Source: Neobacillus niacini (lineage in GTDB: Bacteria > Bacillota > Bacilli > Bacillales > Cytobacillaceae). From it: a DNA stretch of 64,000 nt. Below are positions 55,191-63,173 of the stretch, piece after piece (position 1 is the first letter of the stretch; every line of letters starts with the position of its first letter). A program made the translations under genes and the position numbers. Below the pieces are notes generated by a model. That model searched no databases and had not been told where the DNA came from. It saw nothing but the letters and a program-made list of their open reading frames with translations. Location of the stretch: assembly GCF_030817595.1 (NCBI RefSeq), contig NZ_JAUSZN010000001.1, positions 1,868,001-1,932,000 of the forward strand, read 5' to 3'.

Positions 55191-55796
55191 TTACTTAGAA
55201 ATGAGTGTAAAAAATTCATTGATTTTCTTCAAATTTTTCGTAGTCCTTGGTACACATAACACCTCGTTTTCATCTAATGCCAATGGTGCCAAAAGTTGAA
55301 TATCAGAGGTGCTAATTCCATAAACTTTTTCATCAGATGGTAACAATTTATTGGCTCCCTTGAAATCATTCAATGCTAGCAGCGCATTCTGCGATGAAAT
55401 TTCCTCAAATAGTTCTTTTTCGACAATCATTACATCAATTGCTCCAAGCGAAATCTCTGCTGACATTTTTTGTATTCCTGCTCGTGAAGCCTCGTCCATA
55501 CTTGTCTTATTATAAGTTAAATGTTGAACAGAAACTTCTTCATCACCTTTGTCTTGCACAAGCTTGTTGGTTAATTGTTCCTGTAATTGAACCACACCTT
55601 CTGGATTTACCCCTTGTCCAATAATCGTCATATTTAGGACAACTTCTTTTTTCTCACCGATACTGCTGATCAATGAGAGTAATAGAATGATTGCAACAAT
55701 TGTCCCAATGATATGAAACTTATAATAGTCCCAGATATAAGCCATTCTTTCTTTTGGACTCATGGGTGCAAGGATTGCTTTGATGTTTTGCTTCAA
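55191..55796 (-). CDS. Single-pass membrane protein of unknown function (201 aa)
   Basis: A cytoplasmic N-terminus of about 27 residues (APMSPKERMAYIWDYYKFHI) precedes one membrane helix (about 28-47, IIGTIVAIILLLSLISSI). A 150-residue extracytoplasmic domain follows. That domain (LGAIDVMIVEKELFEEISSQ, then VYGISTSD) resembles alpha/beta periplasmic-type folds, but I cannot name the family. The start is TTG at 55796 with AAGGGAG upstream. It is monocistronic with its own terminator, between rhaB and the aromatic operon. A sensor or regulator is possible; no function assigned. Confidence 0.65.
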   Translation of the reverse strand: MKQNIKAILAPMSPKERMAYIWDYYKFHIIGTIVAIILLLSLISSIGEKKEVVLNMTIIGQGVNPEGVVQLQEQLTNKLVQDKGDEEVSVQHLTYNKTSMDEASRAGIQKMSAEISLGAIDVMIVEKELFEEISSQNALLALNDFKGANKLLPSDEKVYGISTSDIQLLAPLALDENEVLCVPRTTKNLKKINEFFTLISK

Positions 55797-55844
55797 CGGT
55801 TGTAACTCCCTTCCATGACTTTATTAAATCCTATCTATTTATGG

Positions 55845-55913
55845 TTAATTTGATTTTAGTATAAAAAAATTTATATTACTACTAACAATAAAGTGAATGG
55901 TCAATTTTTTCAA
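55845..55913 (-). CDS. Possible 22-codon ORF with a strong ribosome site
   Basis: AAAGGAGGTG lies 8-11 bases before a TTG that opens KKLTIHFIVSSNINFFILKS and then stops. It is not followed by a larger gene. It may be a micro-protein, a leader of the 55191 gene or chance. The surrounding 200 bases otherwise hold only a terminator. Confidence 0.2.
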   Translation of the reverse strand: MKKLTIHFIVSSNINFFILKSN

Positions 55914-55963
55914 AAATTTCGTCACCTCCTTTACAAATCCTAGTCTCCTTAAACGTAAAAAAA

Positions 55964-55984
55964 CGCCTGAATGCAGTTCAGGCG
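55964..55984. terminator. Terminator of the ring-cleavage operon
   Basis: CGCCTGAA and TTCAGGCG with a five-base loop. On the minus strand it is followed by TTTTTTT. Confidence 0.85.
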
Positions 55985-55998
55985 CATAATTAATTTCG

Positions 55999-56451
55999 TT
56001 AATCGTTCTGTCTAAAAAGCTCGTAAACCTCTGTATCCAGTTTTTTAGCTAGTTCTGGATTGTAGGTTTTTTCATATGCCGGTTCTACGGTAACTTTCCC
56101 TCCATAAAACATCACATTCTCCACAGCTTCAACCTCAATGGTTACTACACAAAGTTTCATTGTCCGTTCAAATATCTGTGAGACAGTAGCAGTACCGCGT
56201 ACTTCATAGCAGCTACCAGCGCCAATGATCCCTACGAGAACATTTGGATTGGTGCGAATATTATCAATGCTTGATGCTTTATGCCCTAGGGCTATTTTTA
56301 TTTTCGTACCGTTAGGTTCTGCGTACACCCATGATACTACACTTAATTGAGGTAATTTTGTTTCAGCGTCTAAAGTAACCAATGAAACCATTTTTTCTCC
56401 CTGTAAAGAAGAAACGAGTTCTGTGCTCAAAATATCTAAAGTTTTAGTCAT
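55999..56451 (-). CDS. FMN-binding split-barrel protein (pyridoxamine-phosphate-oxidase-like)
   Basis: 150 residues of the PNPOx-like/flavin-reductase split-barrel class (KMVSLVTLDAETKLPQLSVV, then RTNPNVLVGIIGAGSCYEVRG). It follows the class D monooxygenase gene by 15 bases. It could supply reduced flavin, as the small reductase subunit does in two-component systems. However, its sequence is closer to general PPOX proteins than to the HpaC/HsaB flavin reductases, so a role as reductase is only inferred from position. Confidence 0.75.
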   Translation of the reverse strand: MTKTLDILSTELVSSLQGEKMVSLVTLDAETKLPQLSVVSWVYAEPNGTKIKIALGHKASSIDNIRTNPNVLVGIIGAGSCYEVRGTATVSQIFERTMKLCVVTIEVEAVENVMFYGGKVTVEPAYEKTYNPELAKKLDTEVYELFRQND

Positions 56452-56466
56452 TGTGATCTCCCTCTC

Positions 56467-57642
56467 TTAATAAACGACTTTTACTGGAATACCAAGCTCC
56501 AGCTTGCCGAAGATCTCACCTACCCAATCAAAATTAAAGGCTGTATGCTGTGCCCCAGCATGGATATCGCGCCAAAACTGCTGAAGTGGATGGCTCTCTG
56601 CAGAAGCTGCTGCTCCGCTCGACGTGTAGATCGTTTCCATTATTTCAGCACACATTTCTGCACAGTAGGCGTAATTGCAGCGAAGACGTACACGTTCTGC
56701 ATAATCAAGTACGCGGCCAGATTCCACAAGTTCTAATGATTTATGAAGAAGAGCATCTGCAGCTTCAATTTTCGCTGACACCTTAGCGAGCCGAATTTGT
56801 TGATGGGTTAAATTGGCGACTTGCTCCCCACCTCTTGTTTTATTTTTACCAATTACACTATCACGCCATATGGTATAGGCACCTTTTGTCGCTCCAAGAA
56901 TAACCGACAATAAGGTAACCGGCATAACCGCAGATATTTGGATACGATAAAGCGGCGCTGTATTGAGGTCCATCCCTGGAGATTGACCGGTAAGATTCCA
57001 TGGTTCTAACTCCATAGTTCGGTAATCTGGTACAAATACCTCCGTCAACTCTAATAGATTACTGCCTGTTCCTCTCATCCCAATCACACGCCATATATCA
57101 ATCACGTTTAAATCACTTTTTGGAACTAGAAAGTATAATGCCTTTTTTCCACTTTCTGTTGGCGCTTCTGCACTAATCATTACCCAGTCACAGTGGTTGA
57201 TACCGGAAGAAAAACCCCATTTCCCTGTTAAACGATACCCTCCATCCACACGTTTAATTTGTGAATCAGGACTTGGATTGATTGATGTGGCTAGACATGC
57301 ATCCGGATTTTCTTTCCACACATCTTCCTGTGCTTTATCTGGGAAGAATGCCAGCATCCAACTGTGTAACAATAACAGTGAATAGCACCAGCCTGCAGAG
57401 GCATCACCCTTCGCAACTTCAATGGCTGTATCCGCTAAAGTTTTCCAATTGAGTTCATGGCCGCCCCAACGTTTCGGTACCATGGTACGTACCAAGCCTG
57501 ATTCAATGAATTCTTGTATGTTCTCTAGCGGTTGATGGCGAAGTAATTCACCCTCTCGTGACCGCGAACGTATTGAAGGAACCAATTTTTTTGCACGTTC
57601 CAATGCTTCTTCATAGGATAACCTGTTTAACGTTTGATTCAT
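56467..57642 (-). CDS. Class D flavin monooxygenase, acyl-CoA-dehydrogenase fold (HpaB-C2/HsaA-like)
   Basis: 391-residue oxygenase component resembling p-hydroxyphenylacetate hydroxylase C2 and HsaA. Family landmarks are RTMVPKRWGGHELNWKTLAD, GDASAGWCYSLLLLHSWMLA, GKWGFSSGINHCDWVM (flavin region), and GMRGTGSNLLELTEVFVPDY. These enzymes use reduced flavin and O2 to hydroxylate phenols, usually ortho to an OH, ahead of extradiol cleavage. It begins 23 bases after the dioxygenase gene. The substrate is unknown; in this neighbourhood a phloroglucinol- or protocatechuate-type phenol is attractive. Confidence 0.85.
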   Translation of the reverse strand: MNQTLNRLSYEEALERAKKLVPSIRSRSREGELLRHQPLENIQEFIESGLVRTMVPKRWGGHELNWKTLADTAIEVAKGDASAGWCYSLLLLHSWMLAFFPDKAQEDVWKENPDACLATSINPSPDSQIKRVDGGYRLTGKWGFSSGINHCDWVMISAEAPTESGKKALYFLVPKSDLNVIDIWRVIGMRGTGSNLLELTEVFVPDYRTMELEPWNLTGQSPGMDLNTAPLYRIQISAVMPVTLLSVILGATKGAYTIWRDSVIGKNKTRGGEQVANLTHQQIRLAKVSAKIEAADALLHKSLELVESGRVLDYAERVRLRCNYAYCAEMCAEIMETIYTSSGAAASAESHPLQQFWRDIHAGAQHTAFNFDWVGEIFGKLELGIPVKVVY

Positions 57643-57665
57643 GTTCCCATCCCCCTGTAATTACT

Positions 57666-58619
57666 CTATTTGCTTATATCGGGTGTTCCATAAGTGTGAA
57701 ATGTTGATGGCAGCGGTGTGCCCCATGCTAACCCTTTTTTACGTTCTTCAGGTGTCCATGTCACGGTTTCCCAATCTGGCGAGAAGATGAGAAAGCCGCC
57801 CGCGCATACCTCAATTCGATTGCCTCCTGGCTCATATACATAGACAAACATCGTTTGACCGGCAACATGTTTATTCGGTGGAGCTTCAATGAATATTCCA
57901 TTATCTAAAAACACGTCTGCTGCTCGAAGAACCATTTCAGGACTTTCTACTTTGAATGCCGCATGGTGAAAACGTCCTTTGCTGCCAGATTTATCATGTG
58001 AGATGGCGAGGTCATAAGATTTATTCGTAACATGAAGCCAAGCTGTTGTTTGTTTCCCATCATCTGTTATCGCCTGTTCACTCAGTTTGAAACCTAGTCG
58101 ATTGCGGAAGAATAGGCTATCAGCGTCAACATCGGAGCTGAACAAATTGATATGATCCAGCTGTGTAACTGATGCACCTTTAGCCGCGTATTTCGCAGGC
58201 ATATTTTTCAATCCAGGCTTTAAGTGATCCGGTGTAATGTATTTTTCTGCTTCATAATAGATTTCTAGATTATGTCCATCTGCATCTGTGAATTGATAGG
58301 AGCGGCCGTGCCCGTAATCCCCATCTGTCCATCCCAAACCGAATCCATTTTTCTCAATATCTAGAGCACGTTGTTCGAGTGCATATGGTGAAAAGGTTCT
58401 CATCGCGACGTGACCTAAACCAGCTTGCTTCGCTTCTGTAAGCTTCAAGCTGTATAACGGTTGGTCCCCCCAGCCTCGGAGGAAAACAGATTGTCCCTCG
58501 CTATGAACTACTTCCATTCCTAATAATTCTTTGAAAAAGTTTAGACTTTCGTTTGGCTTTGGTGTCAGCAATTCAATATGAGCCAAGTGGGCAATATCCC
58601 TTATCGGTTCGTGATTCAT
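57666..58619 (-). CDS. Type I extradiol ring-cleavage dioxygenase (VOC superfamily)
   Basis: 317 residues, two VOC modules. The C-terminal module carries the Fe(II) ligands: His156 in TQLDHINLF, His218/219 in GRFHHAAFKV, and Glu270 in GGNRIEVCAGG, the catechol 2,3-dioxygenase pattern. The N-terminal module (HLAHIELLTPKPNESLNFFK) is structural. It would cleave a catechol next to the diol to a muconic semialdehyde-type or, with polyhydroxy rings, an acylpyruvate-type product. Its start overlaps the FAH stop by four bases (ATGA), giving tight translational coupling. Confidence 0.92.
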   Translation of the reverse strand: MNHEPIRDIAHLAHIELLTPKPNESLNFFKELLGMEVVHSEGQSVFLRGWGDQPLYSLKLTEAKQAGLGHVAMRTFSPYALEQRALDIEKNGFGLGWTDGDYGHGRSYQFTDADGHNLEIYYEAEKYITPDHLKPGLKNMPAKYAAKGASVTQLDHINLFSSDVDADSLFFRNRLGFKLSEQAITDDGKQTTAWLHVTNKSYDLAISHDKSGSKGRFHHAAFKVESPEMVLRAADVFLDNGIFIEAPPNKHVAGQTMFVYVYEPGGNRIEVCAGGFLIFSPDWETVTWTPEERKKGLAWGTPLPSTFHTYGTPDISK

Positions 58620-59554
58620 GATTGGCTCACCTCTTTAATGACCGTTTCAATGGCTCCAATTCCAGAGATTTCTACTTTAACGACATCCCCATCTTGAAGA
58701 AATTTATTCTGAGCTTCTCCTACCCCGCCTGGTGTACCAGTACAAACAACATCACCAGGTTCAAGCGTAAAGATCCCGGATAAGAATTCAATTAGCTGAT
58801 TGACGTTGAACAATAACTGTTCAGTATTTGAATTCTGTCTCACTTCACCATTAACGGTTAAAGAAATATCAAGGGAGTGTGGATTTGCGATTTCATCCTT
58901 TGTTACTAACACAGGTCCTAGTGGAAGACTCTTATCCAATGTCTTCCCTTGCAGCCATTGAATTGTTCTTTTTTGCATATCGCGAGCTGTTATATCATTT
59001 GCTACCGTGTACCCATAGACATAGTCCAGTGCTTCATCATAAGCAATGTCCTTTCCGGTTTTTCCAATGACAAACGCAAATTCTGCCTCGTAATCTAACT
59101 TTTTAGTTAAATTAGAATTGAGCGGGAAGACATCATTTGGCCCTGCAATCGCTGTTGCAAATTTGGCAAAAACAACTGGATGTTCTGGGAAATCACGTTT
59201 CATTTCAATAATATGATTCTTGTAGTTTAAACCAACGCAAATGATCTTGTTCGGTTTTAATACAGGCGCTCCAATTCGTACATTATCCTGCTGATAAACA
59301 GCTGATGACTTTTGTTTATTTTCTACTGCATAAGATATTGCTTCCTTTGCTGTTCGAAGTGCAAGCTCTCCATTAGCAATAAATTCTGTTGGATTATGCG
59401 GCAATAAAGCGTTTGCAATCTCTTCCGCTCTCTCCTGCCCTTGCTCCTTTAAAAGTTCAATATAGGCTTGCTGTGGATCAACAATCGTATTTTCATCTAC
59501 TAAGACTCCTAGACGTAAAGGCTGATCATTGGTTGAATATGTTAGTAATTTCAT
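58616..59554 (-). CDS. Fumarylacetoacetate-hydrolase-family enzyme
   Basis: 312 residues with the FAH fold: ICVGLNYKNHIIEMKRDFPE (entry of the FAH domain), metal ligands in LDYEAEFAFVIGKTGKD and the Asp of VANDITARDMQKR, and GDVVCTGTPGGVGEAQ. Members hydrolyse acylpyruvates or decarboxylate/isomerise ring-fission products (HpaG, MhpD-like). It is the first gene of a four-gene operon. AGGAGG precedes the ATG. About 65 bases upstream is ATAC-N7-GTAT, a classic LysR operator form. The reaction is probably on the product of the dioxygenase; exact chemistry unknown. Confidence 0.9.
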   Translation of the reverse strand: MKLLTYSTNDQPLRLGVLVDENTIVDPQQAYIELLKEQGQERAEEIANALLPHNPTEFIANGELALRTAKEAISYAVENKQKSSAVYQQDNVRIGAPVLKPNKIICVGLNYKNHIIEMKRDFPEHPVVFAKFATAIAGPNDVFPLNSNLTKKLDYEAEFAFVIGKTGKDIAYDEALDYVYGYTVANDITARDMQKRTIQWLQGKTLDKSLPLGPVLVTKDEIANPHSLDISLTVNGEVRQNSNTEQLLFNVNQLIEFLSGIFTLEPGDVVCTGTPGGVGEAQNKFLQDGDVVKVEISGIGAIETVIKEVSQS

Positions 59555-59617
59555 GTGAATTCCTCCTAGCGTTTTGCTATCTATAAATTCATGATAAAGG
59601 ACGTAGAAACTTTTTTG

Positions 59618-59636
59618 AAATACACAGATTGTATTT
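59618..59636. promoter_or_regulatory. LysR-type operator ATAC-N7-GTAT, ring-cleavage operon
   Basis: AAATACACAGATTGTATTT is a dyad with 7-base arms and contains ATAC-N7-GTAT, the consensus described for BenM/CatM-type LysR regulators of aromatic catabolism. It lies about 65-80 bases before the FAH start. Confidence 0.5.
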
Positions 59637-59681
59637 GAGAAATCGGAATTTCAGATAATTGAAGTTTTTTTACAAAAAAAT

Positions 59682-59704
59682 AACCCCGCTTTAGTTGCGG
59701 AGTT
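59682..59704. terminator. Terminator between the two aromatic units
   Basis: AACCCCGC and GCGGAGTT with a seven-base loop, T run on the minus strand. It ends transcripts from the quercetinase-esterase unit beyond the repeat array. Confidence 0.65.
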
Positions 59705-59706
59705 TT

Positions 59707-59935
59707 GGTTCTTTATCAGATCGAAGGTCTTTGGTTACCATTAAGCCTGTTTTTCGTTTTAGCGGGAACTAAAACGACTCTTTGGTTACCCTTAAGTCAG
59801 CATTTTCGCTTTAGTGGTAACCAAAACGGTACTTTGGTTACCACACAGTCATTATTTTCCCATTAGAGGTAACCAAAACAACTCTTTGGTTACCACTCAG
59901 CTAACAATTCCCTTTGCCGTACCGAATTAAGTCCG
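59707..59935. repeat. Tandem array of four 51-52-bp hairpin units
   Basis: CTTTGGTTAC recurs at 59729, 59780, 59832 and 59884 (51, 52 and 52 bases apart). Each unit opens with CTTTGGTTACC and closes with GGTAACCAAAAC or a variant, so each folds into a hairpin with about a ten-base stem. No ORF. It fills the gap between the terminator at 59682 and the esterase stop at 59952. Confidence 0.9.
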
Positions 59936-59951
59936 CGAGGGAATAAATTAG

Positions 59952-60899
59952 TCAGCTTCCCAAAAGATGTTTTTGAAAAAATTCTTCTACCATCTCAAAT
60001 ATTTTAATTTCACGATTGCGGATATACTCGGTTTCTCCATCTCCTCCCCTGCGAATGGAGGCAGAATACGGCCCGTTATCATCCAATTCATTTTTATTAA
60101 AAAATGCGTGTCCAAGACCTTCAATAAGACAGAGGGTCGCTTCATTTCCTTTAGCAATAAGCGCTTGATAAAGCAGTTCACTTTGGTGAGGAGCCACTGC
60201 TGTATCACTTAACCCATGCATAATTAGAAATGGCGGCAAACCGTTTTTAATATAAGTAATAGGATTCGCTTTCTTGACCAGATGCAGAACAGATATGATA
60301 GGTGCTCCAAGTAATTGTGACTCAGGAGAATTCTTGTCTTCATGTTGTAGAGTCAGTTGCAGTAAATTTGACTCAGGATCACTAGATACAGCGATCTCCT
60401 TATGGCTATAAGCATCCATTTGCAAAAAGTCAGTAGGTCCATATCCATCTACAACAGCTTGTACGTCACTGCTAAAATCCGCACATCCTAATCCTAAATC
60501 CTCGAGAATCCCTTCACCTGTTGTACCGGCCAGTGCAGCTAAATGACCTCCAGCGGACGAGCCCCATAGCCCTATCTTGCCACTATCTAGACCAAATTCA
60601 TTTACCGAAGAGCGCAGCCAGCGAATAGCAGCCTTCACATCATGAATTTGTGCTGGAAAAAGAGCCTCTCCGCTTAAACGATACTCGATACTTGCCATTG
60701 CATATCCACGTTCAGCAAACCGTACCCGAAAATCAGGACCTAGTTTTCGATCACCAATTCTCCAGCCGCCCCCATGCAGCCAAACAATTACCGGTAAGGG
60801 TTTATCTGCCCCAATTGGTAAATAAAGATCTACTAATAATGGTTTTCCATCAGGTGCGGCAAACTCGAGGTCGGCAACAACCTTTACGTCATACACCAT
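59952..60899 (-). CDS. Alpha/beta hydrolase (HSL/BD-FAE esterase), coupled to quercetinase
   Basis: 315-residue cytosolic esterase. The oxyanion motif is WLHGGGWRIGD, nucleophile Ser115 is in GLWGSSAGGHLAAL, the acid is in HGLSDTAVAPHQS and the His in EGLGHAFFN. Its start overlaps the last base of the quercetinase stop, so the two are translationally coupled. Quercetin cleavage yields the depside 2-protocatechuoyl-phloroglucinolcarboxylic acid; an esterase coupled to the dioxygenase is well placed to hydrolyse it to protocatechuate and phloroglucinolcarboxylate. That role is inferred from context, not from sequence family. Confidence 0.88.
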   Translation of the reverse strand: MVYDVKVVADLEFAAPDGKPLLVDLYLPIGADKPLPVIVWLHGGGWRIGDRKLGPDFRVRFAERGYAMASIEYRLSGEALFPAQIHDVKAAIRWLRSSVNEFGLDSGKIGLWGSSAGGHLAALAGTTGEGILEDLGLGCADFSSDVQAVVDGYGPTDFLQMDAYSHKEIAVSSDPESNLLQLTLQHEDKNSPESQLLGAPIISVLHLVKKANPITYIKNGLPPFLIMHGLSDTAVAPHQSELLYQALIAKGNEATLCLIEGLGHAFFNKNELDDNGPYSASIRRGGDGETEYIRNREIKIFEMVEEFFQKHLLGS

Positions 60900-61951
60900 T
60901 AATGATTAACCTCTTCTACTGCAGCAGGAGGGACTGGAGGTTTCCCAAGTAAAATCAAATCCATCTCTTCAATTCGCTGAATAACCCGATCAAATCGATA
61001 GGCCGCCGGCTCACTTGGAAAAATCGGATATTCGTATGGGTCGCCAAGAATTCGGAAGAAATCTTCAAATTGGCCAGGAGTTAACACACCTAAAAACTTC
61101 GTATAATGGGCATCACAACGGAAGCGATGCGGTGTTTTCGCTGGTACATAAGCAAAATCCCCCGGGAGCAAGTGTAACTCTTCCCCATCCACCCAAAGTG
61201 TCATTTGTCCTTGTAAACACATAAATGTTTCGTTTGTATACTCATGCGCGTGCTCACCGATTGGCAGTCCCTTTGGTCCTTCAGATACAAGCGCAAGAAA
61301 TTGACCATCTGCAGCCTCTTTCGTGGTTAGTAGAGAATGAACAGTATCCCCGCTAAGAAGATGGATTCCTTCCCCTGCCTCTAGCACATATGGTTGAACC
61401 AAGTCAGGTATTGTACCGCCTTTAACCAACTGAGGTAACCCGTTTGTTTGTTGTCTAGGAACAAATTTAATATCAATATCATCAGGAAGATCGGAAAAAC
61501 TTTCCGCAACTAAGGGATTCTGCGAAACAGGCGGACGTTCAAATCTATCAAATGGCACTCCAATGAGAGAGTATAATTTTGCTAGATTACCGTTCATCGT
61601 GAACGACCAAAAGCGTGTTCGATGACTCTGCAGCCAATAAGCATGAACCGTACCTGCCGGGATGTGTACATAGTCGCCTGCTGTCAACAAATGAACTTGT
61701 CCATTTAGCTCTACTTCTAGTCTGCCGTCAAGTACTACGATACCTTCATGAGCTTTTTCATGAACATGTGCCGGAAAATAATCTCCTTTACCACCTGATA
61801 TCTGTACAATTTCCATCTTGTCACCGGTACTTGCAGTTGTCGCAACAATGGACGCAACTTGAGTACCAAAGAGATAACGTTCGCCCTCTCCATTTCTTAT
61901 AAAATACGGTTTTTTAACATTTGACAGTTTGCCAACGATTTGCAGGCTCAT
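60899..61951 (-). CDS. qdoI: Quercetin 2,3-dioxygenase (bicupin)
   Basis: 350-residue bicupin closely resembling B. subtilis QdoI/YxaG throughout (GEGERYLFG, SGGKGDYFPAHVH, SEGPKG, FFRILGDPYEYPIFP). Metal ligands of cupin 1 are His62, His64, Glu69, His103; of cupin 2 His234, His236, Glu241, His275. These are the same positions as in QdoI, so both metal sites should be functional. It cleaves the flavonol C ring with release of CO. It is first gene of a two-gene unit with the esterase and divergent from a LysR gene. A cre box (61981) precedes it. In B. subtilis qdoI is controlled by TetR-type LmrA/QdoR, which are absent here. Confidence 0.93.
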   Translation of the reverse strand: MSLQIVGKLSNVKKPYFIRNGEGERYLFGTQVASIVATTASTGDKMEIVQISGGKGDYFPAHVHEKAHEGIVVLDGRLEVELNGQVHLLTAGDYVHIPAGTVHAYWLQSHRTRFWSFTMNGNLAKLYSLIGVPFDRFERPPVSQNPLVAESFSDLPDDIDIKFVPRQQTNGLPQLVKGGTIPDLVQPYVLEAGEGIHLLSGDTVHSLLTTKEAADGQFLALVSEGPKGLPIGEHAHEYTNETFMCLQGQMTLWVDGEELHLLPGDFAYVPAKTPHRFRCDAHYTKFLGVLTPGQFEDFFRILGDPYEYPIFPSEPAAYRFDRVIQRIEEMDLILLGKPPVPPAAVEEVNH

Positions 61952-61980
61952 CTAACCACACTCCAATCTCAACGACTAGT

Positions 61981-61996
61981 TTTAAGCGCTTCCACA
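61981..61996 (-). promoter_or_regulatory. cre-like CcpA site, qdoI promoter
   Basis: TTTAAGCGCTTCCACA, centred about 37 bases before the qdoI start; AAGCGCTT core. Confidence 0.5.
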
Positions 61997-62075
61997 TTAA
62001 CCATAATACGGTTCAAGCAGAAATGGAAATATAGGATTTCGATTTCTGTAATCCAGATTTCATATTAGTAGAGTT

Positions 62076-62092
62076 AAATACTACTAGTATTT
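62076..62092. promoter_or_regulatory. 17-bp perfect palindrome in the qdoI/LysR divergent promoter
   Basis: AAATACTACTAGTATTT has eight-base arms around one central base and contains ATAC-N5-GTAT. It shares AAATAC and GTATTT ends with the 59618 site, where the spacer is two bases longer. It lies 87 bases before the LysR start. Confidence 0.5.
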
Positions 62093-62178
62093 TTATTTTA
62101 AGTAAACTTCAAGTATTTCGTCTATTGGTTAATCCATATGTTAAAATAATTAAAAATATATGGCAAGTGAGGGACCAT

Positions 62179-63084
62179 ATGGATATTCGTCAATTACGTT
62201 ATTTTATTACAGTAGCCGAGTACTTAAACTTTACCAAGGCAGCTAATCAGCTTTACGTTGCTCAATCAGCTATCAGCCATCAAATTGCCGATTTGGAACA
62301 GCAATTAGGCGTAAAACTTTTTATTAGAAACAAGAGGTCTGTTCAGTTAACTCCTGCAGGTTCTGTTTTTTTAAAGGAAGCAATTGAAATTGTAGAAAAA
62401 ACATCAGGGGCGATTGAAAAAGCAAAACAAACAGATGCCGGTGTCATTGGCAGCCTTTCCATTGGGTTTCTAAGTGTTCATGTCCGTAGGTTTTTACCAA
62501 ACATCATCAAGCAATTCCGTGAGACTCATCCAAAAGTGGAACTTTACTTGAACCACTTTCCTAGTAAAATGCTAAAGGAATCATTAGAAGAGGGTGAAAT
62601 CGATATCGCTTTAACATTGCCTGCAGGATTAGATAGAATTGAAGAAATCGAAATTCAGTCTGTGACGAGAGAGCCGTATTGCATTGTCATGCACAAAAAT
62701 CATCCCCTTTCTGGTCACAAGAAAATTAAACTCTCAGAACTGGCAAAAGAGCCTTTTATCATACATAACCGCCACGCTTCTCCCGTAGGCTCGTATGACT
62801 TTATTGTACATCTGTGTGAACAAAGCGGCTTCACGCCTAGAATCGTAAGTCAGCCAAGATTTGTGGATACTGTTCCAGTTCTGGTCGAATCCGAAATCGG
62901 AATCTCCATCCTGCCAAAAAGTTTTGAAGCAGTATCGAGTTCATCACTACGTTTTGTAGAAATAGATGGTGCTGTGGACAGCGATTGTGAACTCGTGCTT
63001 GCTTGGAAAAAGAACAACTTAAATCCATCGATACAGCTATTTCTAGATGTTCTTGAAAAAGAGATATTAACACATATAGGTTAA
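62179..63084 (+). CDS. LysR family regulator of the aromatic genes (CatM/BenM-like)
   Basis: About 301 residues. HTH MDIRQLRYFITVAEYLNFTK, then AQSAISHQIADLEQQLGVKL, followed by an effector domain starting GSLSIGFLSVHVRRFLPNII. It resembles the CatM/BenM/CatR group that controls aromatic-ring degradation. I chose ATG 62179, with GTGAGGG upstream, over the frame from 62125. It is divergent from qdoI, and both the shared palindrome and the ATAC-N7-GTAT site before the ring-cleavage operon are candidate operators. The likely inducer is a ring-cleavage substrate or flavonol product. Confidence 0.9.
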   Translation: MDIRQLRYFITVAEYLNFTKAANQLYVAQSAISHQIADLEQQLGVKLFIRNKRSVQLTPAGSVFLKEAIEIVEKTSGAIEKAKQTDAGVIGSLSIGFLSVHVRRFLPNIIKQFRETHPKVELYLNHFPSKMLKESLEEGEIDIALTLPAGLDRIEEIEIQSVTREPYCIVMHKNHPLSGHKKIKLSELAKEPFIIHNRHASPVGSYDFIVHLCEQSGFTPRIVSQPRFVDTVPVLVESEIGISILPKSFEAVSSSSLRFVEIDGAVDSDCELVLAWKKNNLNPSIQLFLDVLEKEILTHIG

Positions 63085-63173
63085 TTGTAATCTTGAATAA
63101 TGAAACTAGCTTAATTCATAAACAATGACATCAATGGAGGCTTTTTTTCATACTATATTTCTGGGGTGAGAAA

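Noticed and set aside
59707..59935. CRISPR array or att site
   Set aside because: Units repeat entirely and fold as hairpins; no spacers, no integrase nearby.
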